A stretch of DNA of 64,000 bases from Sporomusa termitida (GTDB lineage Bacteria > Bacillota > Negativicutes > Sporomusales > Sporomusaceae): positions 62,001 through 126,000 of the forward strand of contig NZ_CP036259.1 in NCBI RefSeq assembly GCF_007641255.1, given 5' to 3'. Below the pieces are notes generated by a model. It had not been told where the DNA came from. It did not search any database and saw only the letters and a program-made list of their open reading frames with translations. Every line of letters begins with the position of its first letter. Within the stretch, counting starts at the first letter, position 1. Made by a program: the position numbers and the translations under genes. Of the stretch, positions 20,538 through 28,962 are shown in pieces.

Positions 20538-20930
20538 GAAGTTTTTTTACAGCAAAGTTCAGATAGTCTTTTAGGAAAAGTTTTCATCTGAGCTTAGATC
20601 GATATCTTCTGACATATTAATTATTGTCCTTTTCCTTTAGTAATGATTAAGCGGTTGTACAATACATAGTATGAGAAAATAGTAATGTTAGCCAATGAAG
20701 ACAGTTTTTCCTATTTGTATTAAACACTGGTTGTAACTAAATACAAGGACAAGGATATTGGCCAATAGAGTCAGCACAAAACGATTCTGGCAGGGTTTTT
20801 ATTTTAAACAATTAAGATAATTCTCGGCGATGTGTGTTATACTATATATAAGAGCATGTTGCTATCAAGACTTAGAAATAATATAAGAGGTGCAACTGGT
20901 TTAGAGGAATAACGAAATGAGGCAAATAGA
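20538..20930 (+). other. Non-coding stretch between recA and rpoZ
   Basis: AT-rich with no supported gene. A weak hairpin CTTTT-agg-AAAAG followed by TTTT (20568-20584) may end recA transcripts. An extended -10 element TGtTATACT (20835-20843) could serve rpoZ; the -35 region is poor. Nothing else recognised. Confidence 0.5.
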
Positions 20931-20934
20931 ATGA
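20917..20934 (+). CDS. Possible five-codon upstream ORF at rpoZ
   Basis: ATG 20917 with AGAGGA eight bases before it encodes MRQIE and stops at TGA, which overlaps the rpoZ ATG (ATGA). The GAGG inside it also serves as the rpoZ ribosome site. It may couple translation or may be chance. Confidence 0.3.
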   Translation: MRQIE

Positions 20935-21137
20935 TTAATCCACCATTAGAGGTCCTGTTAGACAAGGTTGGTGACAAATATACTCTTTCTGTTTTAGCGG
21001 CCAAACGCGCTCGGCAAATAATACAATGCGGCGAAATCTTAGTAGATGGAAAACCGCTAAAACCAGTTAGCGTTGCTTTAAAGGAAATAGCTTCAGGGAG
21101 AATCACTTTTGAGCGAACTAAAGTGGGTATTAAATAA
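20931..21137 (+). CDS. rpoZ: RNA polymerase omega subunit
   Basis: A 68-residue omega subunit, which helps fold beta-prime. [30 protein letters not shown] matches the family core (DKYTL then AAKRARQI) and the end [20 protein letters not shown] is typical. It stands alone between recA and a tRNA gene, not beside gmk, the usual partner. It could be the only omega gene, relocated, or a second divergent copy. Confidence 0.88.
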   Translation: MINPPLEVLLDKVGDKYTLSVLAAKRARQIIQCGEILVDGKPLKPVSVALKEIASGRITFERTKVGIK

Positions 21138-21143
21138 AATTAT

Positions 21144-21219
<76 letters not shown>

Positions 21220-21228
21220 GAAGGTTTG

Positions 21229-21258
21229 AGCCGTATCTATGGGTACGGCTTTCTTTTA
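21229..21258 (+). terminator. Terminator after tRNA-fMet
   Basis: AGCCGTA (21229-21235) pairs with TACGGCT (21244-21250) and is followed by a T-rich run. Confidence 0.8.
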
Positions 21259-21321
21259 TTTTTTACGTGTACCGGCAATTTTACGCTTGAGAAAGTAAAC
21301 TGATCCCTGTTGCCGCAGGGC

Positions 21322-21377
21322 TAGCTCAATAAGAAAAAGGATCTGGTCTATGCCAGATCCTTTTTCTTATTGAGCTA
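21322..21377. terminator. Long bidirectional terminator hairpin
   Basis: A perfect 25-bp inverted repeat (21322-21346 with 21353-21377) around a six-base loop. Both strands have T-rich stretches within the stem. It overlaps the last codons and stop of the convergent transglycosylase gene. Confidence 0.85.
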
Positions 21378-22164
21378 ACAATATCGGGGTTAATTTAGCT
21401 TCCTGCGCCTGAACAGGGCCGATATAGCCGTTGCGGGCCATAGCCGCAAGCACAACAGCCTGACGTTGCTTCGCAGCCGCAAAGTCAACATAGGGCGAGG
21501 TAAGTGAGGGGGAATTAGGCAATCCTGCCAGCAGGGCACATTCGGCCAGATTCAAATGAAAGGGCTGTTTGCCAAAATAAATGGTCGCGGCTTCACCAAC
21601 TCCATAAGCTCCGGATCCGAAATAAATAGAATTGAGATACATCTCAAGAATTTCCTCTTTGGAATAACACAGCTCAATGTCAATGGCCAGGACAAACTCT
21701 TCCAGCTTACGGCTCAGGGTACGTTCCTGGGTCAAGAATAAATTTTTAATAAGCTGCTGAGTAATTGTGCTGCCACCTTCAGAATAAGAACCTGTCTGGA
21801 CATTGACCAGGGTTGCCCTGACAATTCCCTCAATATCAAACCCCACATGCTGATAAAAACGATTATCCTCGACCGCAATAATGGCCTGTTGCAAGGCCAG
21901 CGGCGTATCATTCAGGCTGACATAGCTTTTTTTGTCTAAGGCAGCATCAACAGCCTTTTTAAGAAATATGATCCGGTGGACTCGTTCCCATACGCTGACA
22001 GCCTCAGAAACCACCACCCCAGCTGCTGACGGCAGCACCGGCGTTTTGGGAATTACCGAACGCAGCATTAAATCGCCGCCGGCCCACCAAAACGTGATGG
22101 CAAAAATAATGAGCAATAGGGCTAATAATCGACCAAGCCGCACACGTTTACCGTTCACCATTTC
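21367..22164 (-). CDS. Monofunctional peptidoglycan glycosyltransferase (GT51)
   Basis: About 265 residues: one N-terminal membrane anchor (residues 11-30) followed by a GT51 domain that polymerises lipid II glycan strands. The catalytic motif AVEDNRFYQHVGFD and the GGSTITQQLIKNLFL block are clear; no transpeptidase domain follows. ATG 22164 or GTG 22161 fits the GGAGG site; an ATG at 22176 lies upstream of that site. Stop codon lies inside the terminator stem. Confidence 0.92.
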   Translation of the reverse strand, partial: EMVNGKRVRLGRLLALLLIIFAITFWWAGGDLMLRSVIPKTPVLPSAAGVVVSEAVSVWERVHRIIFLKKAVDAALDKKSYVSLNDTPLALQQAIIAVEDNRFYQHVGFDIEGIVRATLVNVQTGSYSEGGSTITQQLIKNLFLTQERTLSRKLEEFVLAIDIELCYSKEEILEMYLNSIYFGSGAYGVGEAATIYFGKQPFHLNLAECALLAGLPNSPSLTSPYVDFAAAKQRQAVVLAAMARNGYIGPVQAQEAKLTPILLAQ

Positions 22165-22263
22165 ACCTCCTGGCATAACCTTACCTATATTTTAGCATTT
22201 AATCAGGCAATAGAGAATACAGTGTAAATAGCAAAAGGTCATGAAAGAGGGGCAGGGGATAAC

Positions 22264-22980
22264 ATGCGTATATTAGTGGTACCACGGCGGCGATTAGTGA
22301 GTGCGGTGGTTTTCAGTATTGCCGTAGTAGTGTTAAACCTCCTGACATTGCATTATCTGGTATTGGACGATATTGAAAATACCAACATGTCAGTTCTTGC
22401 CGGCAAAATAGTTGCTATTGATGCCGGCCACGGCGGCATTGATGATGGGGCAAAATGGAATGGGATCGACGAAAAAAATATAAATCTGGCAATTGCTGTG
22501 AAATTAGCCAATATTCTGGCTGCAAACGGTGTAACACCGGTACTGACCCGGGAAGGGGATATTGATTATTACACTAAGGGGAAAGGCGGTAAACGTAATG
22601 ACCTGCTAAAACGGGCTGAAATTATTGAGGGATCGGGGGCACATGCGTTTATCAGTATTCACTGCAATGCCATCAAAGGGGCTAACTGGTCTGGTGCCCA
22701 GGTTTTTTACCATCCCAAGCTGGCGGAGAACAAACAACTGGCGGAGACAATGCAGCATGCATTAAAAAATTTTCCTCCAGGAAACAAACGTCAAATCAAG
22801 CAGGATTCTGATATTATTATATTGAAATCTGTAAGTGTGCCAGGTGTACTTGTTGAAACCGGCTTTATCAGCAATCCGGACGAGGCAGTACGTCTTAACA
22901 GCGATGCTTATCAGCAAAAGCTGGCCGAATATATGGCCAAAGCCTTGGCGTATCATTTTACCCAAAATGTGGGAAGATAA
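22264..22980 (+). CDS. cwlD: N-acetylmuramoyl-L-alanine amidase CwlD
   Basis: A 238-residue exported amidase with an N-terminal signal anchor (residues 12-34). Zinc ligands appear in IDAGHGGIDDGA and SIHCNA, and the catalytic glutamate in LVETGFISNPDE. Length and the GHGG-to-ETGF spacing match CwlD, which prepares muramic-lactam residues of spore cortex. This supports an endospore-forming host. It is divergent from the transglycosylase gene, with about 100 bp between their starts. Confidence 0.92.
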   Translation: MRILVVPRRRLVSAVVFSIAVVVLNLLTLHYLVLDDIENTNMSVLAGKIVAIDAGHGGIDDGAKWNGIDEKNINLAIAVKLANILAANGVTPVLTREGDIDYYTKGKGGKRNDLLKRAEIIEGSGAHAFISIHCNAIKGANWSGAQVFYHPKLAENKQLAETMQHALKNFPPGNKRQIKQDSDIIILKSVSVPGVLVETGFISNPDEAVRLNSDAYQQKLAEYMAKALAYHFTQNVGR

Positions 22981-23071
22981 GATAAGACTTGCTTCTACCG
23001 AGCCTGCGGGCAAAGGCAGAAGCTTTAGTCGTTCTTACAAGAATGCACCACTAACTTAAGGGAGCGATTAT

Positions 23072-23905
23072 ATGGACAACCTGATTGGCTGTGCGCTTAT
23101 GCCGCACCCGCCGCTCATGATCCCGGAAGTGGGAAAAGACGAGTTACAGGGAATTAAAACTACTGTCGAAACAGCTAGCCAGATCGCTGAGCTATTAAAA
23201 GAAAGCAATCCGCAGACTATTGTCATCATCAGCCCCCATGGGCCTGTGTTTGAAGATGCGGTTACAGTCAGCATCCATCCCCGCCTGCGGGGGAGTATGG
23301 CCAGTTTTGGTGCTGCCGATGTAACCCTCGGCTTTGAGACCGACAATTTATTAATTAAGCATATTATCCGCAGCTGCCAGCGGCTGGGTATTAATTTATT
23401 GGAACTGACTGATGATATGGCGAAAAATCACCGCACCTCCTTAACTCTTGATCATGGTGCGTTTGTGCCGCTTTATTATCTGGCCAAAGCCGGGTTTAAA
23501 GGCCAGATCGTCAACTTATCGATCGGGATGCTAGCTTATGAAGAGATGTATACCTTCGGGAAAGCAGTGCAGGCGGCTATCGGCAATATGGACAAACGAG
23601 TTGCCGTCATTGCCTCCGGTGATTTGTCTCATCGCCTGACACCTACCGCTCCGGCCGGTTATAATCCGCGTGGGGCCGAGTTTGACCACCAGGTAGTGGC
23701 AGCTCTCAAAAATGCCGATGTCAAAGCTTTACTCAATATGGACCGAAAGCTGATTGAAGAGGCCGGAGAATGCGGACTCAGGCCGATCTTCTTTCTGCTG
23801 GGTGTTATGGGCGGTCTTGACGTTGAAGCAACCAATCTCTCGTATGAAGGCCCATTTGGCGTCGGTTATGCTGTTGTTCTTTATAGAATAAAAGGAAAAA
23901 AATAA
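23072..23905 (+). CDS. AmmeMemoRadiSam system protein B (Memo/LigB-like)
   Basis: A 277-residue protein of the class III extradiol-dioxygenase fold (Memo-like). ALMPHPPLMIPEVG with an early His, ISPHGP, RTSLTLDHGAFVPLYYL and ASGDLSHRL are the metal-site blocks of the family. The usual enzymatic substrate is unknown. It is followed after 12 bases by the AMMECR1-domain gene and then a radical SAM gene, the arrangement that gives the system its name. Confidence 0.9.
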   Translation: MDNLIGCALMPHPPLMIPEVGKDELQGIKTTVETASQIAELLKESNPQTIVIISPHGPVFEDAVTVSIHPRLRGSMASFGAADVTLGFETDNLLIKHIIRSCQRLGINLLELTDDMAKNHRTSLTLDHGAFVPLYYLAKAGFKGQIVNLSIGMLAYEEMYTFGKAVQAAIGNMDKRVAVIASGDLSHRLTPTAPAGYNPRGAEFDHQVVAALKNADVKALLNMDRKLIEEAGECGLRPIFFLLGVMGGLDVEATNLSYEGPFGVGYAVVLYRIKGKK

Positions 23906-23917
23906 AGAGGTGACAGT

Positions 23918-24433
23918 ATGGTTGGACAACACCGAGTGCCGGCTCTTGCCCGGGAAAGTCTTACTTATTATCTGCGTTCTGGCCGGCTCATGGATAAACC
24001 GGCTGCCCTGCCCGATATCTTAGCGGGGCGCGCCGGGGCTTTTGTTTCCTTTAAGAAAGGCGGACAGCTGCGGGGCTGTATCGGTACTTTTGCCCCTACC
24101 CGGCCGACAATAGCGGAAGAAATTATTCAAAACGCCGTAAGTGCCGGGACTGAGGACCCGCGTTTTCCGCCCATTGCCTTGTCAGAAGTGCCAGAGCTTG
24201 AGATCTCAGTAGATATCCTGGCGGCGCCGGAGCCGATCGCCGGTATCGAGGCGCTTGATCCCCAAAAGTATGGCGTCATTGTGCGCAAAGGACGGCGTTC
24301 CGGCCTGCTGCTGCCTGCTCTGGCCGGCGTTGATACTGCCGCCGAGCAGGTGGCGATTGCCAGGGAAAAAGCCGGCATCGCCCCGGAGGCAGCGATTGAT
24401 TTATATCGCTTTACCGTGACCAGGTATAAGTAA
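23918..24433 (+). CDS. AmmeMemoRadiSam system protein A (AMMECR1 domain)
   Basis: 171 residues with the invariant LRGCIGT motif at 51-57 that defines the AMMECR1 domain. ISVDILAAPEPI and GVIVRKGRRSGLLLP follow. The function of the domain is not established in bacteria. The ribosome site AAGAGGTG precedes the ATG; the next gene starts 10 bases after the stop. Confidence 0.92.
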   Translation: MVGQHRVPALARESLTYYLRSGRLMDKPAALPDILAGRAGAFVSFKKGGQLRGCIGTFAPTRPTIAEEIIQNAVSAGTEDPRFPPIALSEVPELEISVDILAAPEPIAGIEALDPQKYGVIVRKGRRSGLLLPALAGVDTAAEQVAIAREKAGIAPEAAIDLYRFTVTRYK

Positions 24434-24443
24434 GGCAAAGCAG

Positions 24444-25442
24444 GTGAAACAGGTGCGCGAGGCGCTCTATTACAGGCAGGACGACAAGGGGATTGCCTGC
24501 AGCCTGTGCCCGCAAGGCTGCATACTTTCTGAGGGCCAGACCGGCCTTTGCCGGGTACGCCAAAATACCGGCGGTACATTATATAGTCTGAACTATGGCC
24601 AGGCGACAGCCCAGGCCCTTGACCCCATCGAAAAAAAACCGCTCTATCACTTTTATCCTGGCAGCCGCATCCTGTCATTGGGGTCCTGGGGCTGTAATTT
24701 TGCCTGCCGGTTTTGCCAAAACTGGCCGATCGCCCACGGCAGTCCACCGGTAACCAGCCTGCTGCCCGCGGCGGCGGCGGCACTGGCCGGGCGGCTGACC
24801 GGCAGGGGGAATATAGGGGTAGCCTATACCTATTCAGAGCCTAGTGTCTGGTATGAATATATCCTGGATGCCGCCGGTCTGGTACAGGCCGCCGGTCTCA
24901 AAAACGTACTGGTTACTAACGGCTTTATCAACCCGCAGCCCTTACAGCAATTGCTGCCATATATTGCGGCCATGAATATTGACGTTAAAGCGTTTAATAA
25001 TCAATTTTATCAGCAAATATGTGCCGGCCAGCTTGAACAGGTCAAACAGACCGTCGAACTGGCGGCCCGGCACTGCCATGTAGAGGTTACCACCTTGATT
25101 GTGCCGGGGCTTAATGACTCGGCCGCCGAGATTAGTGCTTTGGCCGAATGGCTGGCAGGAATTAGTCCGGATATACCACTCCACCTCTCCCGCTATTTTC
25201 CCAACTATAAGCTGGACATCCCGCCCACCCCTGTCAGCACCCTGGCGCAGGCCTGCAACATTGCCCGTCAGGCACTTAATTATGTTTATCCCGGCAATGC
25301 GGGCAGCGAGGGATTGGCCACCTATTGCCCGGGCTGTGGCTGTCAGGTCATTGACCGCCTGCAGGCGTTGAGCCGGTTAAACGAAAAAAACTGCCCCCGG
25401 TGCGGGCGCAGCATACCGATTACCGGCGAAGTCAGGTTTTGA
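24444..25442 (+). CDS. AmmeMemoRadiSam system radical SAM protein
   Basis: 332 residues. The iron-sulfur motif C84-x3-C88-x2-C91 (GCNFACRFCQNW) is that of PFL-activase-like radical SAM enzymes. An N-terminal cysteine cluster (C19, C22, C26, C36) and a C-terminal zinc-ribbon-like pair (CPGCG and CPRCG) flank the core. Likely a SAM-dependent radical enzyme or activase acting with proteins A and B; its substrate is unknown. GTG 24444 is used, but GTG 24453 is also possible. Confidence 0.92.
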   Translation: MKQVREALYYRQDDKGIACSLCPQGCILSEGQTGLCRVRQNTGGTLYSLNYGQATAQALDPIEKKPLYHFYPGSRILSLGSWGCNFACRFCQNWPIAHGSPPVTSLLPAAAAALAGRLTGRGNIGVAYTYSEPSVWYEYILDAAGLVQAAGLKNVLVTNGFINPQPLQQLLPYIAAMNIDVKAFNNQFYQQICAGQLEQVKQTVELAARHCHVEVTTLIVPGLNDSAAEISALAEWLAGISPDIPLHLSRYFPNYKLDIPPTPVSTLAQACNIARQALNYVYPGNAGSEGLATYCPGCGCQVIDRLQALSRLNEKNCPRCGRSIPITGEVRF

Positions 25443-25508
25443 AGGCAGGAGGCTAACGGCGAATATCTGGGGCCTCTTTTTTTCTTTATAAACAACTATA
25501 CCAATGTA

Positions 25509-25590
25509 TTATAATTGCAGCGGCAAGCATGGTGATTAGGGCAATAGCCAGGTAGCAGTCCCCGCAGGGGGCTGAAATCAATTGCCACAG
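25509..25590 (+). ncRNA. Possible small structured RNA before argC
   Basis: A TATAAT box (25509-25514) is followed by nested stems: GGCAAT (25540-25545) with ATTGCC (25581-25586), and inside it CAGTCCCC (25556-25563) with GGGGGCTG (25567-25574). No -35 box and no T-run are evident, so this is only a candidate. Confidence 0.3.
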
Positions 25591-25630
25591 GTACCTCGAA
25601 AAAATTAATGTATACAAAACACGAAAATAC

Positions 25631-25660
25631 TTGCATTAATATTCACTTATAATGTATTAT
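25631..25660 (+). promoter_or_regulatory. argC promoter with ARG box
   Basis: TTGCAT (25631-25636) and TATTAT (25655-25660) are 18 bases apart. TGCATTAATATTCA at 25632-25645 differs by one base from the ArgR consensus TGAAT-wwww-ATTCA and overlaps the -35 box, so arginine repression is the likely control. Inference from motif only. Confidence 0.65.
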
Positions 25661-25685
25661 TATAACATACGAAGGAGTGAGGCCG

Positions 25686-26726
25686 ATGAAAATAAGCATT
25701 ATAGGCGCAACCGGTTACACCGGTGCGGAACTTTTGCGAATTTTGGCATCCCATCCGGCGGCGGAAGTGCTTTATATTACCTCCGAAAGCCAGCCGGGTA
25801 CTGCCATTAATGAAATATATCCTCATCTTACACGATTTTACAGCAAAAAACTAGTGAGTTTGGCTGAACTGGAGCAGATAGCAAAGCAGAGTGAGGTTTT
25901 ATTTATCGGCTTGCCTCATGGTCATGCCATGGAGGTTGGCCGTAAGGCAACAGCTGCTAATCCGGATATAAAGATTATTGACCTTGGCGCCGATTACCGG
26001 TTTAAGGATTATGCTGTATATGAACAGTGGTACAAAGTTGCCCATACCCACAAGGAAGCACAAGCCGTGTATGGGTTGACAGAATTAAAGCGCAGCCAGG
26101 TCCGTGGAGCGTCAATTATCGGTAACCCCGGCTGCTACACAACCGCCAGCATCCTGGCACTGGCACCGCTGGTGCAGCACCGGCTGATCGACCTGGCTAC
26201 CATCATCGTTGATGCCAAATCCGGGGTTTCCGGTGCCGGCCGTGGTTTGAACCTGGGGGCGCATTTCACCGAGGTATTTGAAAACGTCAAGGCTTACAAT
26301 GTCGCCGGCCACCGGCACACGCCGGAGATTGAGGCGGTGCTGGGCGAACTGGCAGGCGAAGACCTTGTCATTAGCTTTACACCCCACCTGATCCCGGTGG
26401 CCAGAGGCATTTTAAGCACTTGTTATGCTACCCTGAAACAAGGAGTTACGGCTGCGGCTGTTGACAAAGCCTACAACTCACTGTATGGTGACGAATATTT
26501 TATCAGGCTGTTAGGTCCGGGCGGGTATCCTGCCACTAAAAACACCCGCGGCACCAATTTCTGTGACCTGGGCTGGCATATTGACCAACGAACCGGCCGG
26601 GTAGTTGCTGTTGCCGCTATCGATAACCTGGTTAAAGGGGCTGCCGGCCAGGCTGTGCAGAATATGAATGTACTGTTTAAGCTTGAGGAACGGACCGGGC
26701 TCGACAACGCGCCCTTATATCCGTAG
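25686..26726 (+). CDS. argC: N-acetyl-gamma-glutamyl-phosphate reductase
   Basis: Third step of arginine synthesis: NADPH reduction of N-acetylglutamyl phosphate to the semialdehyde. 346 residues; the nucleotide fold begins SIIGATGYTGAELLR, and the catalytic C150 lies in GNPGCYTTA. ATG 25686 is eight bases from AAGGAG. First gene of argCJBDF. Confidence 0.97.
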   Translation: MKISIIGATGYTGAELLRILASHPAAEVLYITSESQPGTAINEIYPHLTRFYSKKLVSLAELEQIAKQSEVLFIGLPHGHAMEVGRKATAANPDIKIIDLGADYRFKDYAVYEQWYKVAHTHKEAQAVYGLTELKRSQVRGASIIGNPGCYTTASILALAPLVQHRLIDLATIIVDAKSGVSGAGRGLNLGAHFTEVFENVKAYNVAGHRHTPEIEAVLGELAGEDLVISFTPHLIPVARGILSTCYATLKQGVTAAAVDKAYNSLYGDEYFIRLLGPGGYPATKNTRGTNFCDLGWHIDQRTGRVVAVAAIDNLVKGAAGQAVQNMNVLFKLEERTGLDNAPLYP

Positions 26727-26738
26727 GAGGGAACTGTA

Positions 26739-27950
26739 ATGTTAACTAAAATCACCGGTGGCATTACCGCGCCACAAGGGTTTACAGCAGCCGGTGTTCA
26801 TGCCGGTATAAAAAAGAATGGCCAAGAAGATGTGGGCATTATCTACAGCACAGTTCCCGCCGCCGCCGCCGCTCAGTTTACCACCAACAAGATGGCAGCG
26901 GCGCCGGTGCTTGTCTCCCGCCAGGCGATTACCCAGGGCAAGACCCGTGCCATTGTTATCAATTCCGGTTGTGCCAATGCCTGTACCGGCGACCAGGGGC
27001 TGACTGATGCAAGGACAATGGCTCATACAACAGCCACCGCCCTCAACCTGGACGACTGTGAGGTTTTGGTGGCTTCAACCGGGGTCATTGGTGTTAACCT
27101 GCCAATGGCTAAAGTCATTGCCGGCATCAATCAGGCCGCCGGCAGTTTAAGTGAGGCTGGCCACGAACCGCTGCTGGCCGCCATCATGACTACCGACACC
27201 TTTGCCAAGGCCTGTGCCTATCAGTTTACCCTTAACGGCAAGCTCTGTAAAATTGCGGGAATTGCCAAAGGGGCAGGCATGATCCATCCCAATATGGCAA
27301 CAATGCTGAGCTTTATTACCACCGATGCTGCCATTGCTCCATTAATCCTAACACAGGCGCTCAGCCAGGCGGTCGAGTTGTCCTTTAATATGATTACTGT
27401 CGACGGCGACACCAGTACCAATGATATGGTAGCGGTAATCGCCAACGGGGAGGCCGGCAATGCGCCGGTCACCACAACTGACAGCCAAAGCTACCAGGAG
27501 TTTTTTACGGCCCTTAAAACCGTATGTACCGAACTGGCCCAGCTGATTGTACGGGACGGGGAAGGAGCGACTAAGTTTCTGGAGATTAACGTTACCGGGG
27601 CGGTGTCCTTTGCGGAAGCCAAATGCGCCGCAATGGCCATTGCCAAGTCGCCGCTGGTCAAGACCGCTTTTTTCGGCCAGGACCCAAACTGGGGGCGTAT
27701 CTTGTGCGCAGCCGGTTATTCCGGCGCCCGGAGCCAGCCGGATAAAACCTCGCTGGTCATTGGTGGCTTAACCATTGTTGTCAATGGGCAGGGGGCTGTC
27801 GGCTTTGATACCGAGAAACTCAAAGCAGTCATGGCCGCTAAGGATATTGCCGTGACCCTCGACCTGGGGCTGGGGACGGCGGCGGCGACCGTATGGACCT
27901 GTGATTTTTCCTATGAATATGTTAAGATTAACGGCGAATACACCACCTAA
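26739..27950 (+). CDS. argJ: Glutamate N-acetyltransferase / N-acetylglutamate synthase ArgJ
   Basis: Transfers acetyl from N-acetylornithine to glutamate, recycling the acetyl group. 403 residues. The self-cleavage and nucleophile site is T188 in the HPNMATML motif, which splits the chain into alpha and beta subunits. No separate argA or argE is present in the cluster, consistent with the cyclic pathway. Confidence 0.97.
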   Translation: MLTKITGGITAPQGFTAAGVHAGIKKNGQEDVGIIYSTVPAAAAAQFTTNKMAAAPVLVSRQAITQGKTRAIVINSGCANACTGDQGLTDARTMAHTTATALNLDDCEVLVASTGVIGVNLPMAKVIAGINQAAGSLSEAGHEPLLAAIMTTDTFAKACAYQFTLNGKLCKIAGIAKGAGMIHPNMATMLSFITTDAAIAPLILTQALSQAVELSFNMITVDGDTSTNDMVAVIANGEAGNAPVTTTDSQSYQEFFTALKTVCTELAQLIVRDGEGATKFLEINVTGAVSFAEAKCAAMAIAKSPLVKTAFFGQDPNWGRILCAAGYSGARSQPDKTSLVIGGLTIVVNGQGAVGFDTEKLKAVMAAKDIAVTLDLGLGTAAATVWTCDFSYEYVKINGEYTT

Positions 27951-27955
27951 TATTT

Positions 27956-28020
27956 GGGGGCGGTTCTGCTGACATAAATGTTCGATTTTGATCTGTGTCA
28001 GAAGAACCGTCCCCGTGACA
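27956..28020. repeat. GGGGAC-core palindromic element between argJ and argB
   Basis: Left arm 27956-27974 and right arm 27996-28014 are complementary at 17 of 19 positions around a 21-base loop. The right half, read on the minus strand, is a GGGGACGGTTC core inside TGTCA and TGACA flanks (27996-28020). The element begins five bases after the argJ stop. It has no T-run and so is not a simple terminator. Confidence 0.8.
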
Positions 28021-28047
28021 GCGATAGCAAGGTTAAAAGGGGAAGGG

Positions 28048-28962
28048 ATGATGAATATGATTAATTCGGTAGAAAAAGCGGCTGTACTGATTGAAGCGCT
28101 GCCCTATCTGCAGCGGTTTGCCGGCAATACTATTGTGATTAAATACGGCGGCAACGCCATGCTCAATGAGGAACTCAAGAAAAATGTAATACAGGACATT
28201 ATCTTTCTTAAATACGCCGGTATCCGGCCGGTGGTTGTCCACGGCGGGGGACCGGAGATTACCGGTATGCTGAAGAAGCTTGGCAAAGAATCGAGCTTTG
28301 TCAGCGGCCTTAGAGTCACAGACGCCGAGACTGTAGAGATTGCGGAGATGGTGCTTGTCGGTAAGATCAACAGCGAAATCGTTAAACTGTTGAACTTCCT
28401 CGGGGCCAAAGCGGTTGGCCTGAGCGGCAAGGATGCCGATCTGATTATGGCGTCCAAGCATCTGGCTAAGGTGCGTGAAAATGGCCAAATCAAAGAAGTA
28501 GATATCGGCTTTGTCGGCGATGTGCTGAAATTAAATACCAGCATTGTTGAGAAGCTGCTGGACCAGGGCTATATCCCGGTTATTTCACCGATCGGGGTTG
28601 GCAAAGACGGGGCTACGTACAATATTAACGCCGACTATGTGGCCGGTGAACTGGCAGCGGCCCTGGGGGCTGAGAAACTGGCCCTGATTACTGACGTGGA
28701 AGGGATTTATCGCGATTATAGCGATAAGAGCACCTTTGTTTCCACCCTGTCGCTGGCTGAGGCGCAGGAAATGATCAAATCAGGCAGTATTGAGGGCGGG
28801 ATGATCCCGAAAGTGGAGGCCTGCGTAAAAGCATTGGCCGCCGGGGTAGCCAAGACCCATATCATTGATGGCCGCAAACCGCATTCGCTGCTGCTGGAAA
28901 TCTTCACCACCGAGGGGATCGGGACCGAAGTGGTTAAATACAGGAGGTATATCAGTGGATAA
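28048..28962 (+). CDS. argB: Acetylglutamate kinase
   Basis: Phosphorylates N-acetylglutamate, the step usually feedback-inhibited by arginine. 304 residues from ATG 28048 (28051 also possible) after AAAAGGGGAAGG. IKYGGNAM, VVVHGGGPEI and SIEGGMIPKVEA are family motifs. An N-terminal helix before the kinase core (MMNMINSVEKAAVLIEALPY) resembles arginine-sensitive forms. argD overlaps its end by eight bases. Confidence 0.96.
   Translation: MMNMINSVEKAAVLIEALPYLQRFAGNTIVIKYGGNAMLNEELKKNVIQDIIFLKYAGIRPVVVHGGGPEITGMLKKLGKESSFVSGLRVTDAETVEIAEMVLVGKINSEIVKLLNFLGAKAVGLSGKDADLIMASKHLAKVRENGQIKEVDIGFVGDVLKLNTSIVEKLLDQGYIPVISPIGVGKDGATYNINADYVAGELAAALGAEKLALITDVEGIYRDYSDKSTFVSTLSLAEAQEMIKSGSIEGGMIPKVEACVKALAAGVAKTHIIDGRKPHSLLLEIFTTEGIGTEVVKYRRYISG

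Noticed and set aside
20931-21137. First read as an S4-domain RNA-binding protein
   Set aside because: The DKYTL and AAKRARQI core and the ERTK ending fit RNA polymerase omega instead.
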